From positions 843,564 through 907,563 of the forward strand of contig WOFQ01000009.1 in assembly GCA_012184525.1 (NCBI GenBank): a stretch of 64,000 nt of DNA, given 5' to 3'. Both the position numbers and the translations under genes were made by a program. Position 1 is the stretch's first letter. Every line of letters begins with the position of its first letter. The notes under the pieces were generated by a model. It was not told the origin of the DNA. It was given only the letters and a program-made list of their open reading frames with translations, and did no database searches. This document shows, piece by piece, positions 1 to 10,290 of this stretch. Origin of the DNA: Xenoacremonium recifei. Taxonomy: Eukaryota; Ascomycota; Sordariomycetes; Hypocreales; Nectriaceae.

Positions 1-453
1 CGGCCGCTTCATCTACACCGAAGTGGTGGCCGGCCTGTCCATTGTCTTCGCCTTGGTCTGGCTGATCCCTTTCTCGAGCACCTTCATCCACTGGCCGACG
101 GACATTTTCCTGAGCATTCTCTGGTGGGTCGTGTTTGGCCTGCTCGTCAATGTAAGTGTCAATCCTGTGCCTTCATATCTTCAGTCTTGTAAGTCGTCGA
201 ACTCTCATTCTGACTTCTCCAGCTCATCGGCTCTTCCTGCGGCGCCATCTTCAACTGGGCCAACGTCTCTCCCGGCGGTGACCAGTGCGGCAAGTTCAAG
301 GCCGACATTGCCTTTGCCTTCCTGTCTGCCCTTCTTTGGCTCGTGTCTGCTCTCGTCGGCTTCTTCTGGGTGCGCCGTCGCGAGGCCCGTGTTGCCCGCG
401 CCGAGGCTGCCCACTCCCGCCGCCACCGCTGGTACCGCCGCAGCTACGTCTAA
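1..453 (+). CDS. MARVEL-like integral membrane protein, 3' part
   Basis: Only the 3' end of this gene is in the window. Exons are <1..151 and 223..453, with a phase-0 intron (GTAAGT...CAG) at 152-222. The joined reading frame has two strongly hydrophobic segments (around VVAGLSIVFALVWLIPF and IFLSILWWVVFGLLVN), then a conserved-looking loop with Cys residues (GSSCGAIFNWANVSPGGDQC), then a last membrane span (DIAFAFLSALLWLVSALVGFFW) and a short Arg-rich cytoplasmic tail ending in RRSYV. This order of spans, the W-A-N-V loop and the basic tail match the fungal MARVEL-domain membrane proteins I know. These are four-span proteins of membrane domains or vesicles, generally of unknown function. The N-terminal half and the start lie upstream of base 1. 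The family call is from memory of the pattern. Confidence 0.75.
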
Positions 454-1086
454 GCTGTGTCCCTGGTATCGAGGTGTCAATGATGAGAGGAAGAGAGTTT
501 CTGTTGCCCTGAATTCAGGACTTAGAAACAGGCGTAAGATGTCCATCGTTGAGTTGGATTGGTGGGATGGAAGAAGTTTGTGACGCAGCGACTGCAAGAT
601 TGGCTTTTTGATACCCCTGTTTTGCCGTTCCTGAATGCGCTCACAATACCCCCCTCGTGTCTATAATTGTGTCTTGTTACTATACTGTCTTTAGCTACTG
701 GATAGCCCTTAATTAATCACGAATTTCCTTGTTGTCAATTTCCAGTCCTGATTGGTGTCTCCATTGGAACAAGCAACCTCCCACCACTCTCGTCGTGAAC
801 ATTGCAAAATTATCATCTCGTATAGCTGCCAGGAACATGCAGCGCAAGCTTCAACTAGAATTCCAAGGCCAGGAATAGACATAAACTGGCTCAAGATCGA
901 CCCTTTCCCGCCTTCAACTCTCTCATCGAGATCGAGATCGCTTCCCCTCCCCGCAGTCAAGGTAGTCAGTGCAGTCACGAGAGCACGAAAAGGTCTCACC
1001 AATCACCTCACTCAGCGATCCAAGTTCTCTGCATGGAACTTCCGAATCCTCGTACTGAATGCGCAACAGCTGACGGCATTGTCCCC

Positions 1087-1115
1087 CACCAGCCACGAAT
1101 CTATGATGCCATACC
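1087..1115 (-). repeat. Dispersed 29-nt repeat, copy 1
   Basis: The reverse complement of these bases is identical to 32545-32573, and similarity stops abruptly on both sides. A 29-nt perfect match inside 64 kb is not expected by chance, so these are two ends or remnants of one repeated element. Confidence 0.85.
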
Positions 1116-1598
1116 CCGGCTACCTGCGGGGGAGGGGGAGCTGACGCCACCACAGCCACATCTTTACCTCTTCGGCACAGGAGGCTCAACGCGATCTGCG
1201 TCACTCCCGACTCCCCCTTTCAAGTAATTGGCCTCTCTCCACTGTCTTGCCTTCTTTGGCGTGATGCCAAACTCCCCGATCTTGGTAGCTGTCGACAGGC
1301 ACGTCACAAATCTGGAGCTATGACGGCAAACGTGAAGCAAACAAAGTTTCCCAAGCCGCTGCTGCAGAGCACTGGCTCCTTGGCTTGTAGTACAGTCGCA
1401 GGCACGGGTCGAGACTCAAAGAAAGAGTGAAGCTTTGTGTCCGCTATGACGTGCGGAATGAAGTATGTGGACGGATGATCCGCTTGGTCTGCCGGCTTGG
1501 CTCCAGGTTCCTTGGTTGTTTGAGTTCTTGGGTGCAGCTGCCTTGATGAGCTCTTCTGTGAGAGGTACATCGAGATGATGCAAACGTGTGGTCAGAGG

Positions 1599-1605
1599 TA
1601 TATAA
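1599..1605 (+). promoter_or_regulatory. TATA box of the repeat-protein gene
   Basis: TATATAA lies 93 nt upstream of the ATG at 1698 and is followed by a CT-rich stretch (TCTCAACCTTCTTTCTCC), the usual layout of a strongly expressed filamentous-fungal promoter. The call is by sequence only. Confidence 0.55.
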
Positions 1606-1697
1606 CTTGGGTGAGCCCTCGATAGTCTCAACCTTCTTTCTCCAGATCAACCACCCTTCAAAAATACCCACTCGGAACACTACAACCTACAATCAAC

Positions 1698-2884
1698 ATG
1701 TCTTCCATCGTCAACAAGGTCAAGGACGCCCTGTCCTCCGACAGCAAGGAGCAGCCTGAGGGCACCCACGGACCTCACAACACCCGGACCGCCAACGCCG
1801 CCGATCCCCGCGTCGACTCTGACCGTGATCACCGGGCCGCTTACACTGAGAACATGGGCACCACTGGCGGAGAGTACACGACCGGAGGCAATTACAACAC
1901 CTACGGTGGTGAGGGACGTGGCTTCGGCACCGAAGGTCCTGCCTCCAAGACGGACGGCCCTCACAAGTCCAACCTCATGAACAAGGCCGATCCCCGTGTC
2001 GACTCGGACCGCGACTACAGCCGCAACATGGGCGCCAACCCCCATGGCACCTCCGGCACTGGAGCTCACAACGTTGGTGAGCCCGTTGGCTCCGGCGGTG
2101 CTTTCTTCAACGCCGGTAACACTCGCACCGGTGGTGTTCCCGAGGGAACTGCTGGTCCTCACAACAGCCGCATGGCCAACGCTGCTGATCCCCGTGTCGA
2201 CTCTGACCTCGACAATAACCGCCGCATGGGTGGCGGTATGGGAGCTACCGGCGCTGGCGCTGGCATGACTGGCACTCACCACGGACATCACGGCGCTAGA
2301 GGTGTCCCCGAGGGTACTGCCGGCCCTCACAACAGCCGCATGGCCAACGCTGCCGACCCTCGCATCGACTCTGACCTCGACAACAACCGCCGCATGGGTG
2401 GCGGTATGGGAGCCACCGGCGCAGGCGCTGGCATGGCCGGCACCCACCATGGCCACCACGGCACCGCCCCGGCCGAGTACGGCAGCAGCACCGGCGGCGC
2501 CGGCGGCATGTACGGCGCGCAAAGTACCGGCCCCGCGCCGAACACGGCCGGCCCGCACAAGTCGGACATGATGAACAAGCTCGACCCGCGTGTGGACAGC
2601 AACCTCGACGGCAGCAAGACCATGGGTCGCGAGAAGACCTTCGACCGCACGTGAGTTGAGCCCGGACCGCGAGCCCCCGAGTAGAACCTCGTCTCTCCTA
2701 ACGCACACTCCTTTGTAGAGGCGGGTCATCGCTGGCTCATAAGGATCCTACGGATGCCGCGCAGGTGCCGCCCTCGGTGCTTCAGCAGCATGTTGGGCAG
2801 CCGGAGATTGCGCATGACGATGTGCGCCATGAGCGGCAAAAGCGACACAGCATCTCGCACCAGGAGCAGCACCGTGGGCTGTAA
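1698..2884 (+). CDS. Hydrophilic Gly/Asp/His-rich repeat protein (LEA-like), function unknown
   Basis: Exons 1698..2650 and 2719..2884 give 372 aa. The intron (GTGAGT...TAG, 2651-2718) is fixed by frame, because the alternative AG two bases later gives an early stop. The protein starts MSSIVNKVKDALSSD and then carries five copies of a unit with core GPHN-x-R-x-ANAADPRVDSD-x-D, at about residues 25, 87, 153, 209 and 285. Units 3 and 4 are nearly identical over 56 aa (DNA about 2136-2303 and 2304-2471). There is no signal peptide or membrane span. The tail (SSLAHKDPTDAAQVPPSVLQQ...) is charged and His-rich. Similar repeat proteins occur widely in Pezizomycotina, but I do not know a demonstrated function. 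Low complexity and extreme hydrophilicity suggest a disordered, stress-protective (hydrophilin/LEA-type) protein; that part is inference. A 349-codon open frame runs antisense and is a codon-bias shadow. Confidence 0.85.
2136..2471 (+). repeat. Tandem 168-bp duplication inside the repeat gene
   Basis: Two adjacent in-frame copies (about 2136-2303 and 2304-2471), each encoding VPEGTAGPHNSRMANAADPR through HHGHHG. They are much more alike than the other three units, which points to a recent duplication. Confidence 0.75.
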
Positions 2885-3585
2885 AGCATGATGGATATGA
2901 CTTATGAGGCTTTCCTGTATCACTAGTGTTTAATTAGTCTTAACGTTTCATTATTGTTATCAACTCTGATGCGATATTGTTGCCTGTGATTGATATTATC
3001 TCGTACTTCTGTAAAATACTCCGAACGTAATAAGACGCCCAGACTGTTGAAGTGTCATCGGATATCCCCGATGCGCTTGGTCCTTTGACGTGATAGCACG
3101 CCTATGACATGTCAATAATTGTCCGGAAGTATGATCCCACTGCCGAATCCAAAAACACGTTGTCAAGGAGTCACCTGTTGTCGCGCATAAATCTGATTCG
3201 CAGTCACCTGGAGTCTTCTCACCCTATCCCCGCAAGTAGCAGGGTTGCCAACCCGCTGCGATGGTAGGGAGGCTGAACCACTGACTCAGGGTAGCATTCT
3301 ATGGGGACGGGGCTTTGCCCAGCTTGTGCTTCGGTCGAGAGGAATGTAGAGTGACTTGGCTGGGATTGCGGAGGTACTTGACAAACGGCGTGACATGAGA
3401 ATCCGGGGTGTGTTGACTGATTGTTTGTTTGAAGTTGGGTTGAAGATAGGGGACTTCTTCCGGCTGCACGTGTGGCGCAGCCGCTCTCCACCACGCACCT
3501 ACCCTAGACACTCCCACCCCAGGCTCCAAACCTCCCTCACCAGCGCGCGCATCCTGTCCTTCCAACCTCTCACGATGCCCTCACA
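2885..3585. other. Intergenic: 3' flank of the repeat gene and atg5 promoter
   Basis: No gene is visible. The right end carries the atg5 leader, with a 4-codon upstream ORF at 3575-3589. Confidence 0.6.
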
Positions 3586-3589
3586 ATGA
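3575..3589 (+). promoter_or_regulatory. Upstream mini-ORF overlapping the atg5 start codon
   Basis: ATG CCC TCA CAA TGA. Its stop codon shares two bases with the atg5 start (ATGA overlap at 3586-3589). A ribosome ending here sits exactly on the main start, so translation of atg5 could depend on leaky scanning or reinitiation. Whether the transcript includes 3575 is not known from sequence. Confidence 0.5.
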
Positions 3590-4501
3590 CGTCCCCCAGC
3601 ATCCCCGAAACGCTCTGGGCGGCGCGCATCCCGCTGCACATCACGCACCCGTCAGCACCCACGACGCCCTTCATCGCCAACGTCCCGCGCTTCAGCTACC
3701 TGGCGCTGCTGCTGCCGCGGCTGTCGCTGTTCTTCGGCACGCCCTGCTCGAGCTTCCACTTCGAGGACGTGCAGCTGCGGAATCTGGCGGTTGGGCTGCT
3801 TGTGGATTTGTATCGGCCGAGTTTGCCGTGGCGGTTGACGGTGAATGATGGCGTGGGGTGGGATATTGCGGATACGTTTTTGAACTGTGTGAAGGAGGTA
3901 GGTCTTTTGATATCAGCTCTTACACCCGCTTTCCCGTCGTTGTGAGCTCCAAGACATATAATATTATGGCGCCTGAATGCTTTATTTGAGCATGGCATAT
4001 GAAACGAAACACAACCCGTTACTTACCCCTCATACCATGAGATATCAAGACTAACGTCCCCAGGCCGACTTCATCCGCAATGGCAACGCCAACGCCATCA
4101 TGAAAATGTCCAAAGACCACACCACCCAGCTCTGGCACTCGGTCATCGACAACGACCACACCGCCTTCACCCGCATCAACACCCGCCTGCTGAACGTGCC
4201 CACGGCTCTCAAGCACATCCCTCTGCGCATCTATATCCCATCCTCCTCCACCACCGACTCCGGCGCCTTTCGCATCGTCCAGTCCCTCGTCCCCGCCACG
4301 GGCTCAGACCGCCGCCCCAAGCTACTGGGCCAGGCTCTCCGCGATGCTCTTCCGACGTTGTTTCCTAGCAGTCGCGATCCTGTGCTGGCGGATGTGATCA
4401 TGCATGGAGCGCCGGTGCCTTTTGCGGCGCCGTTGGGCGAGTTAATGCGCGAGGCGGCGTATCCGGATGGGTGGATTTGCTTGGTTGTTACGGTACTTTG
4501 A
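3586..4501 (+). CDS. atg5: Autophagy protein 5
   Basis: Exons 3586..3897 and 4064..4501 give 249 aa. The intron at 3898-4063 (GTAGGT; ACTAAC branch; CAG) is phase 0. Atg5 is conjugated to Atg12 and, with Atg16, acts as the E3 for Atg8 lipidation at the forming autophagosome. The sequence has the hallmark fungal Atg5 blocks: an N-terminal WAARIPLHITHPSAPTTPF, then PRFSYLALLLPRL, EDVQLRNLAVGLLVDLY, NCVKEADFIRNGNA, HIPLRIYIPSS, and the C-terminal AAYPDGWICLVVTVL. Lys103 in CVKEAD aligns with the Atg12-acceptor lysine of characterised Atg5 proteins and lies next to the splice junction. At 249 aa it is on the short side for a fungal Atg5, but all blocks are present. It is convergent with the CSA-like gene. 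Confidence 0.95.
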
Positions 4502-4941
4502 ATGGATTAGTTCATGAGGTCTCCTTTGAAGAAGCATAGCCGGGGGTTGTGTGTTCGAAATCATGTATGGCGTTATGGGCATGGATCCCTAGTTCTTGAA
4601 TGATCCTAGGAATTGGGAGGTATAAGTCTTAAGGCTGTTAGATATAGTTTAAGGGTGTTAGATGTATCTTAAGGGTATTAAATCTATCCTGAGGGTGTTA
4701 GATATGACTCAAGGGTATTAGATATGTCTTAAGGGTATTAGATATGTCTTAAGGTATTAGATATATCTTGAGGGTGTTGGATATGGGTTGAGATTCATAT
4801 GAACTGTAATCACAGAGCTCGTCACTGTCTATTTGACAGGTCCATTAGTAGAGCACTAGGCCTACATACAATAGGAAGTATAAAACTCATATCAGACAGA
4901 AGCGATTCATGCGCTCTACCCACGGTCCAACTCCTCCTCAT
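4502..4941. other. Convergent intergenic spacer with minisatellite
   Basis: Lies between the stop codons of atg5 (+) and the CSA-like gene (-). Apart from the 20-bp repeat array at 4621-4793 it shows no coding signal and is AT-rich. Confidence 0.7.
4621..4793 (-). repeat. 20-bp minisatellite, locus A (about 8 units)
   Basis: About eight head-to-tail units with consensus AAGGGTRTTAGATATRTCTT, one of them shortened to 19 bp. The reverse complement of the same unit forms the arrays at 31731-31830 and 33651-33770, so this is one dispersed family. Confidence 0.9.
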
Positions 4942-6381
4942 CTAAGTGAATCTAATCTGCTTGCCCATCAAACTCCGATATGCATCATCAATAGCCTTCC
5001 TCTTCCTCTGCTTTACCTCCTCATCCTCGTCCACCTCATCTTCTCCCTCGTCAACATCATCAGGACCAGGCACCACCGGCGCCCACTCGCGAATCTGCCC
5101 GTCCATATGCGCGCTGTATATCGCTCCGATGGAGTTCCCTCCGCCCATGACCGGCCCGATCTGCCGCCCATCACCACCTGCTCCTCGCCACGCGATGCTT
5201 GTAATTCGATTGCGGCCCATCGTGCTCTGGCGCGGTCCTATAGGGTTGGTCGTGCTCGGACTTCGCAGCCGTGTGACGACGTTGCCATCATGGAGATCGA
5301 GAATGAGGATCTCCTGGTCATTCGCCCAGAACAGTAGTTCATTGCCCGTTGACAGCGTCGCAGGAGACACAATGATGCTCGCCGTCTTGGCATGCTGGTT
5401 CTGCACCAGCGATCCAAAGCTCGCGAGGGTATTCGCCCCCGTGGCGGCATCCCAAACCCTGATGCGCCGGTCCAGCCCCGCGGAGATGATGTAGTTCCCA
5501 TCCGCCGTCCACTGCAGCGCGTTCACCGCCTCGTCATGCGCCTGCGCCGAGGCTCGGAAGTGAGACATCTGGCTCCAGTCCATGCCCGCGGCCGTCGCAT
5601 GCTCGAAGCGATGCACAACGCCCAGCGAGTCTTCCTGGTCCAGCAGCGCAATCACGCCGCCCGCACGCCGGATATCCCACACGCGCACCTTTCCGTCCGC
5701 ATGGCCGCTCACCAAGATGTGGTCGTGCCGCGGACTCCATGCCGTCGCCAGGACAGGCCCTCCATGTGCAACCAAGGCCTGCACCGCTGCGCCAGACTTC
5801 AGATCGACCAGACGCACATTCGAATGCTGCGTCGCACACGCAACGAGGAGATGGTCGGCGATGGGGCTCGTAGCGTGGGAATATATCGTCGCGTTCAAGT
5901 CAAACGTCGCCGACAGCGCCGCACGCTCCGTCGCCCACAGCTTCAGCCTCTTGTCATAGGCGCTCGAGAGGAACGCATCCGGGTCAAACGGGTAAAACGC
6001 CAGATGCGTAATCCCGTGTGAATGCCCGCCGCGCCCCTCCGTCGACCGCGCAATCACCGCCTCCGGCCGGAACGTGAACGTGCCATGCGGACTCCCACAG
6101 CGCTCGAGATCCCAGATCTTGATGGCGCCCTCCGCGCCGCCTGATATCAGGACGCGCCCATCAAACTTCTCGACTGCAAGACTTGCGACACCAGCGCCGT
6201 GGGCGCGGATATTATGCGCGCGTGCGTCGACGCCGGCCGGATCGTGCGAGGCGGAAACGTCGCCGTTGAAGCGGTGGTGCGGCGCCGGAGCGAAGGTGCG
6301 TAGGAGCGAGGACGTGACGGAGCGGGCGAATTCGTGGGGACTCAGGTCACCCGTTTCGCGGGCGAGGAGGCGGGACTGCAT
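4942..6381 (-). CDS. ERCC8: WD40 protein of the CSA/ERCC8 (Rad28) family
   Basis: Single exon, 479 aa. Proteins of this family are the substrate-receptor WD40 subunit of a Cul4-DDB1 ubiquitin ligase acting in transcription-coupled nucleotide excision repair. The N terminus (MQSRLLARETG) matches the CSA start, and WD repeats follow: ISGGAEGAIKIWDLE, SSAYDKRLKLWATE, a block YSHATSPIADHLLVACATQ with DLKSG that parallels human CSA, VSGHADGKVRVWDIRRAGG (a WDxR DDB1-contact motif), SAGLDRRIRVWDAATG, and a last repeat MDGQIREWAPVVPGP. The C terminus is an acidic stretch (DVDEGEDEVDEDEE) followed by KQRKRK, longer than in the human protein. It is divergently transcribed from the 6845 gene across 463 bp. 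Confidence is high for CSA-like and a little lower for strict orthology. Confidence 0.88.
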   Translation of the reverse strand: MQSRLLARETGDLSPHEFARSVTSSLLRTFAPAPHHRFNGDVSASHDPAGVDARAHNIRAHGAGVASLAVEKFDGRVLISGGAEGAIKIWDLERCGSPHGTFTFRPEAVIARSTEGRGGHSHGITHLAFYPFDPDAFLSSAYDKRLKLWATERAALSATFDLNATIYSHATSPIADHLLVACATQHSNVRLVDLKSGAAVQALVAHGGPVLATAWSPRHDHILVSGHADGKVRVWDIRRAGGVIALLDQEDSLGVVHRFEHATAAGMDWSQMSHFRASAQAHDEAVNALQWTADGNYIISAGLDRRIRVWDAATGANTLASFGSLVQNQHAKTASIIVSPATLSTGNELLFWANDQEILILDLHDGNVVTRLRSPSTTNPIGPRQSTMGRNRITSIAWRGAGGDGRQIGPVMGGGNSIGAIYSAHMDGQIREWAPVVPGPDDVDEGEDEVDEDEEVKQRKRKAIDDAYRSLMGKQIRFT

Positions 6382-6844
6382 TCATCTGGAGTCATCGGGG
6401 GGACTCGAGGAGAATGGGTGATGGGAGAGTTGGTGACAGTTGATGCTGGGAAGGACGGAGTTTGGACAGTGATGTCAGGCAGCCAGCCAGCCGCACTGCT
6501 GCTGCAGGGACCCGCGACCCCACCTCAGTTCTGGCAAACTAGTCCGCCTCATTTTCTCTTTACTTTATATACAGAATTCAACTTCATTCCATCTCACCCC
6601 GACGCTCCAGTGTTCATCAGACTCATCCGTCGATGGGCCCTAGGATACTGTCTGCCTTGGAGTGGACCATAACACTCAGAACCCGGCGCCAACAGCAGTT
6701 GAGCCACTATTCATGCCAAGTCAATGATGAGTTTGCCTTTCAACCTACACCATCACTCCGCCAAACTTCACTTTTGCATGACGCTGGAGCGAAACCAGCC
6801 TCCAACTTACAACATAACTTTCAAGACTCACAGCTTTGAAGACC
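6382..6844. promoter_or_regulatory. Divergent promoter region of the CSA-like and 6845 genes
   Basis: 463 bp between two start codons on opposite strands. A TATA-like TTTATATA lies at 6564-6571 on the plus strand. No open frame here is supported. Confidence 0.5.
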
Positions 6845-7642
6845 ATGGAGTCTTCAAGCAGGCGGAAGCCCATGATGTCACAACATAAGGTATCGCAAGA
6901 ACCTACCTCAGAGCCCACCGCCGACGAGAATGCTCGCCCTCCAAAGCGCCGCCTCGCAACCGTCTACGATGCCGTCGCAGGTAAACCACCCCAGCCCAGC
7001 CAGCCCTTCGCTCAGCCTCGCCTCGCCGCGCACATCACGTGAGACTCACCGTATGCAGGAAAGGTTTCATCGACGTCCCGCCTGCGCAGCGACGATGCCT
7101 CCGAGCTCCAAAGGACCACAGCAGCGTCCATCAAACACTCCACCCGAGACACCACGTTGGCGCCTGACGAGGTGCTCTTCCGCCGCGCCGACGCACCCCA
7201 GCGGTACTTCGAGCACGACCTGTACTCAGCCCATGAGCGAGATCTGCCCCGCGGTGGCCAGGGCGTGCTCCCCGAAAGCGATCTTCTCAAGGCGATCCAC
7301 GGCTACGCAAGTCGTTTCTATGCCGCCTCTGCCGACAACAACAACGCCAGCAGTAACGCCGGCGGCGTCGACGAGCGCAGCATGGACGAGACGGCGCTGC
7401 TCGCGCTCGGAATCTTGCTCGAGGAGGCAGGGAGCGAGGTGCTCGGACGCAGGGGCGACCTCGTCTTCAGTGAAGGGGTCGCAGACGACGACGACGACGA
7501 AGACGACCCTGACGGCGATCATGGTGGAGATGAGGTGGCGCGGGCGGACTGTCGCATCGTTGGGCATCAAGACGTTGGGTTGAAAAGAAGGGGTCCAAGC
7601 AAACGGCGTAGGACTCGACAAGCGAGTGCCGAAGGCGAGTAA
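6845..7642 (+). CDS. Hypothetical protein, probably nuclear
   Basis: Exons 6845..6980 and 7059..7642 give 239 aa; the intron (GTAAAC...ATGCAG) splits a Gly codon. The first true ATG is at 6845; the frame open upstream has only a TTG. I do not recognise a named family. Visible features are an N-terminal basic motif (PPKRRLATVYDAVAGKV), a central Asp/Glu/Arg-rich block with APDEVLFRRADAPQRYFEHD, GQGVLPESDLLKAIHGYAS and MDETALLALGILLEEAG (likely helical, and the part that looks conserved), an acidic run at about 188-198, and a basic C-terminal stretch (KRRGPSKRRRTRQ, about 221-233) typical of a nuclear localisation signal. Reading-frame continuity across the intron and codon use make this a real gene. 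Confidence 0.75.
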
Positions 7643-10265
7643 AACCCCTCGTTGAACGGGCATCAGATGTCGGTCCGCCACGGAGTTGTTGGTTGCGAGT
7701 GGAAATAGCCACCCCCGGCTTATACTGAACTGCAAGTATCGCACACCTATTCGTTCGCAGCGTTGGTACAAAAGACGGAGCAACCTTTGAAAATATCCAC
7801 GGCGGGTAAGTGATCGGCAGTGTTCTGAGGATGAGCCCTGCAGAAAACCCTGCTAGAACGTCGACTTGACCCCGGGGTGCAGCATCAAGCGTGATCCGAC
7901 ATGAGCAACATCAGCGCATTTCGAACGGTCGAGATGCTACGACATGGGAATCGTGTCGCATCAGCATGCAAAATCCCATCCAGGCCAAGGCGCCCGCCGC
8001 GCCGCTGGTCACCCGCCTAGCGCCGCGTACCGAACGGCCTGTTCCTAGGGCTTTACGCGCGTATGTGCAGAGTAAAGTGAAAGTCTCTTAGCGAGGCGGA
8101 CGGGCGCTCAGCAGAGATTGAATGGCATGGCATGTCTCGGTCTCCAGACTCTCACCGGGAAGCCCGTCTCCAGCCTCAAGCGTCGGGGGGCCCGACTTCT
8201 CCGGCTTCCGAGGAAAACTTGCTCTGCGGTTTCAGCCCTACCTCTTCGAGTTGCCAATCTAGGACAAAATACCCCTCAGGCCTATCTGTCTGATAGTCCC
8301 TACCATAGGAGCGAGAGCGAGCCGCGCAACCGGAGAGCCCCGTCAAGCAGGTTGATAATAATGGGAGGGATGGGCGTTTGATACCAAGACAAGACGTTGA
8401 TAGAGTTCAGGCCAATCCCCACCCGCAATTACATAGGGGGGATGTACTAGGGAAGAGTACGGGGACCTTGTTAGGAGGCAGCCACAAAGGCTGAGGGGGT
8501 AATGGGACGTTCCTCGATGAGTGGTCGCCGACCATCGACGAGGTACTCGGTACATGGACGGGGAGGCGTCTGGGGTGCAGCAAAGTACAGCTACTTCTGC
8601 CCAATGTCGAGACGAGGTCTTAAAGGGCGTATTAATCCAAGCGGTTGGGAGTGGAGGTAGCTCGTATCGAACAGAGACAGACAAAGGGTTCAGTAGCCGA
8701 GCTGCGGCGGCCGTTTCCACTTGCGGATCGTCGTCCTCGTTCAACCTCGCCGGTCCTCTGCTGGGATATCGACCGGCGGTAATCGAGTTCGCATTCTATC
8801 CCCTCTGGAGCAAAGGAAGCTTGCCCGTAGACGAAAGGTCCTTTCCGTCAACCATCAGATCAGAGCCACCATAAGCACGGCCGCCCGCAATTGACCCCCC
8901 TCTAGGAATTGCCGCTGCACACGACTGCAACCGAGCAGTTGTAACTGTAACAATCACCCCCGTCTCAGCTTCGCCAACGACGGAGCACTAGCCCTGGAGG
9001 AAGGACGACGGGAGAAAACCCAGCAGCGCCATGCGGGGTTGTTCGGTCTGGAAGCCGAGTCTGACATGGGTTGTCATCATGATACTGCTTCGTCGAGAAA
9101 TGTAATTCGATGCGTGCGAATAAAACGGCCGGTAATGGCGATGCACTTGGACGCGTTTGGTGAGGTGGTGTGAGTCTTGTTCCCGGACCGACAGTAGGGA
9201 TCCGATGTGCTTCTTCTGAACATGCATGGGTGATAGACTTAGCTACTCCCAGAGAGAGGGGAATTCCATCGTCGGGCGGGAGGGACGTCATGATTTGCTG
9301 GTGAAGGAGAGAAAGCCGCAGGAAGACGCAGCGTGTAAGTCGCCAAAGTAGCAGATACTTCGTCGAGCCTAGTCAGGAATCGGGCGAGCCCGTTTCGTTC
9401 AACGGGAACACCCCCTCCTCTGCCCTCCATTTCGGATGAGCCTTTTGCTGGTCAACTTCCTCCTTTGTCGCTACCCTAGACTGGAGTTGTGATAGGGAGT
9501 GTGAGTTCTGATACACCACCTGCTGGGACGCAATCAACTCAATGCAGGCCAAGCCTCCATCCATTCCACTGGGTCAATGCCTCTCCCGCACCTGCTGTTA
9601 GTTGCGACTCCGTAGTCCCGTCTTGTCGCTGTTTGAGACCCGATCGTAGCCGTCAACTTCCAAGCCTCACGGCTGGCTCTTTGACCCAACCAACACACAC
9701 GCCCCTCCTGGACAATGCCTCATGGATGATGCTTCTTGGACGTGCAGCATCTCGCATTCTGCCCCTGTTGGAAAAAATATTGAGCGCACACCTCTCAGCG
9801 TCATCATGTATCATGTCCAGAACGCAGCCCGTCATCGAGACCCAGGCAAAGCTGTCTGTGGTCTGATGAGTAGCAACAGCTAGCATCAAAGTCACTACCC
9901 TCCCGCGCACCCCCCCATGCCTTGTCACAGTACATGTACCAGCAGGTCTTCGTCTCCGTTCCAGTCCAGCAACGTGCGCCTCCTTCACCATGACGTGTCT
10001 TGCTCAAAGAACGCTTTTACGCGCCATCTTGTATAGTACACACAAGCCTGAAAAACTACAGCTCTAGTGAGTAGCCTCGCATGTAAAGACAGATGGAGGT
10101 ACTCCGTAGAAATTCAATAATTCTGGCTCCGACGACTGCCGAAAGCGAGGCGGCTGGTAGCAGGGAAAACAGGCCACTTTCGTCTCAACTTGAAACAGAA
10201 AACCCTCCGAAGCCACAAGCCCTCTGATGGCCTCTCGCGCTCGCCGCGTGCACTGACTAGACTGT

Positions 10266-10290
10266 GGACTGGACTGGACTGGACTGGACT
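10266..10290 (+). repeat. GGACT pentanucleotide repeat (5 units)
   Basis: Five perfect tandem GGACT units. A shorter version with three units occurs at about 19736-19750 upstream of the transcription-factor gene. Confidence 0.8.

Larger units (their letters stand above)
454..1697. other. Intergenic region with dispersed-repeat copy and promoter of the 1698 gene
   Basis: No supported coding region. It holds one copy (1087-1115) of a 29-nt sequence found again in inverted orientation at 32545-32573, and a TATA box at 1599-1605 about 93 nt upstream of the next start codon. Confidence 0.7.

Noticed and set aside
1680..2729. 349-codon open frame antisense to the repeat-protein gene
   Set aside because: The translation is a Val/Ala/Gly/His low-complexity mirror of the repeats. 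The plus-strand gene has a start, intron, TATA box and coherent repeats, so this is a shadow.
4621..4793. Telomere-like repeat
   Set aside because: The unit contains TTAAGGGT but is 20 bp long and interstitial, not TTAGGG repeats.
5392..6021. 209-codon frame opposite the CSA-like gene
   Set aside because: Arg-rich antisense shadow of a clear WD40 coding region.
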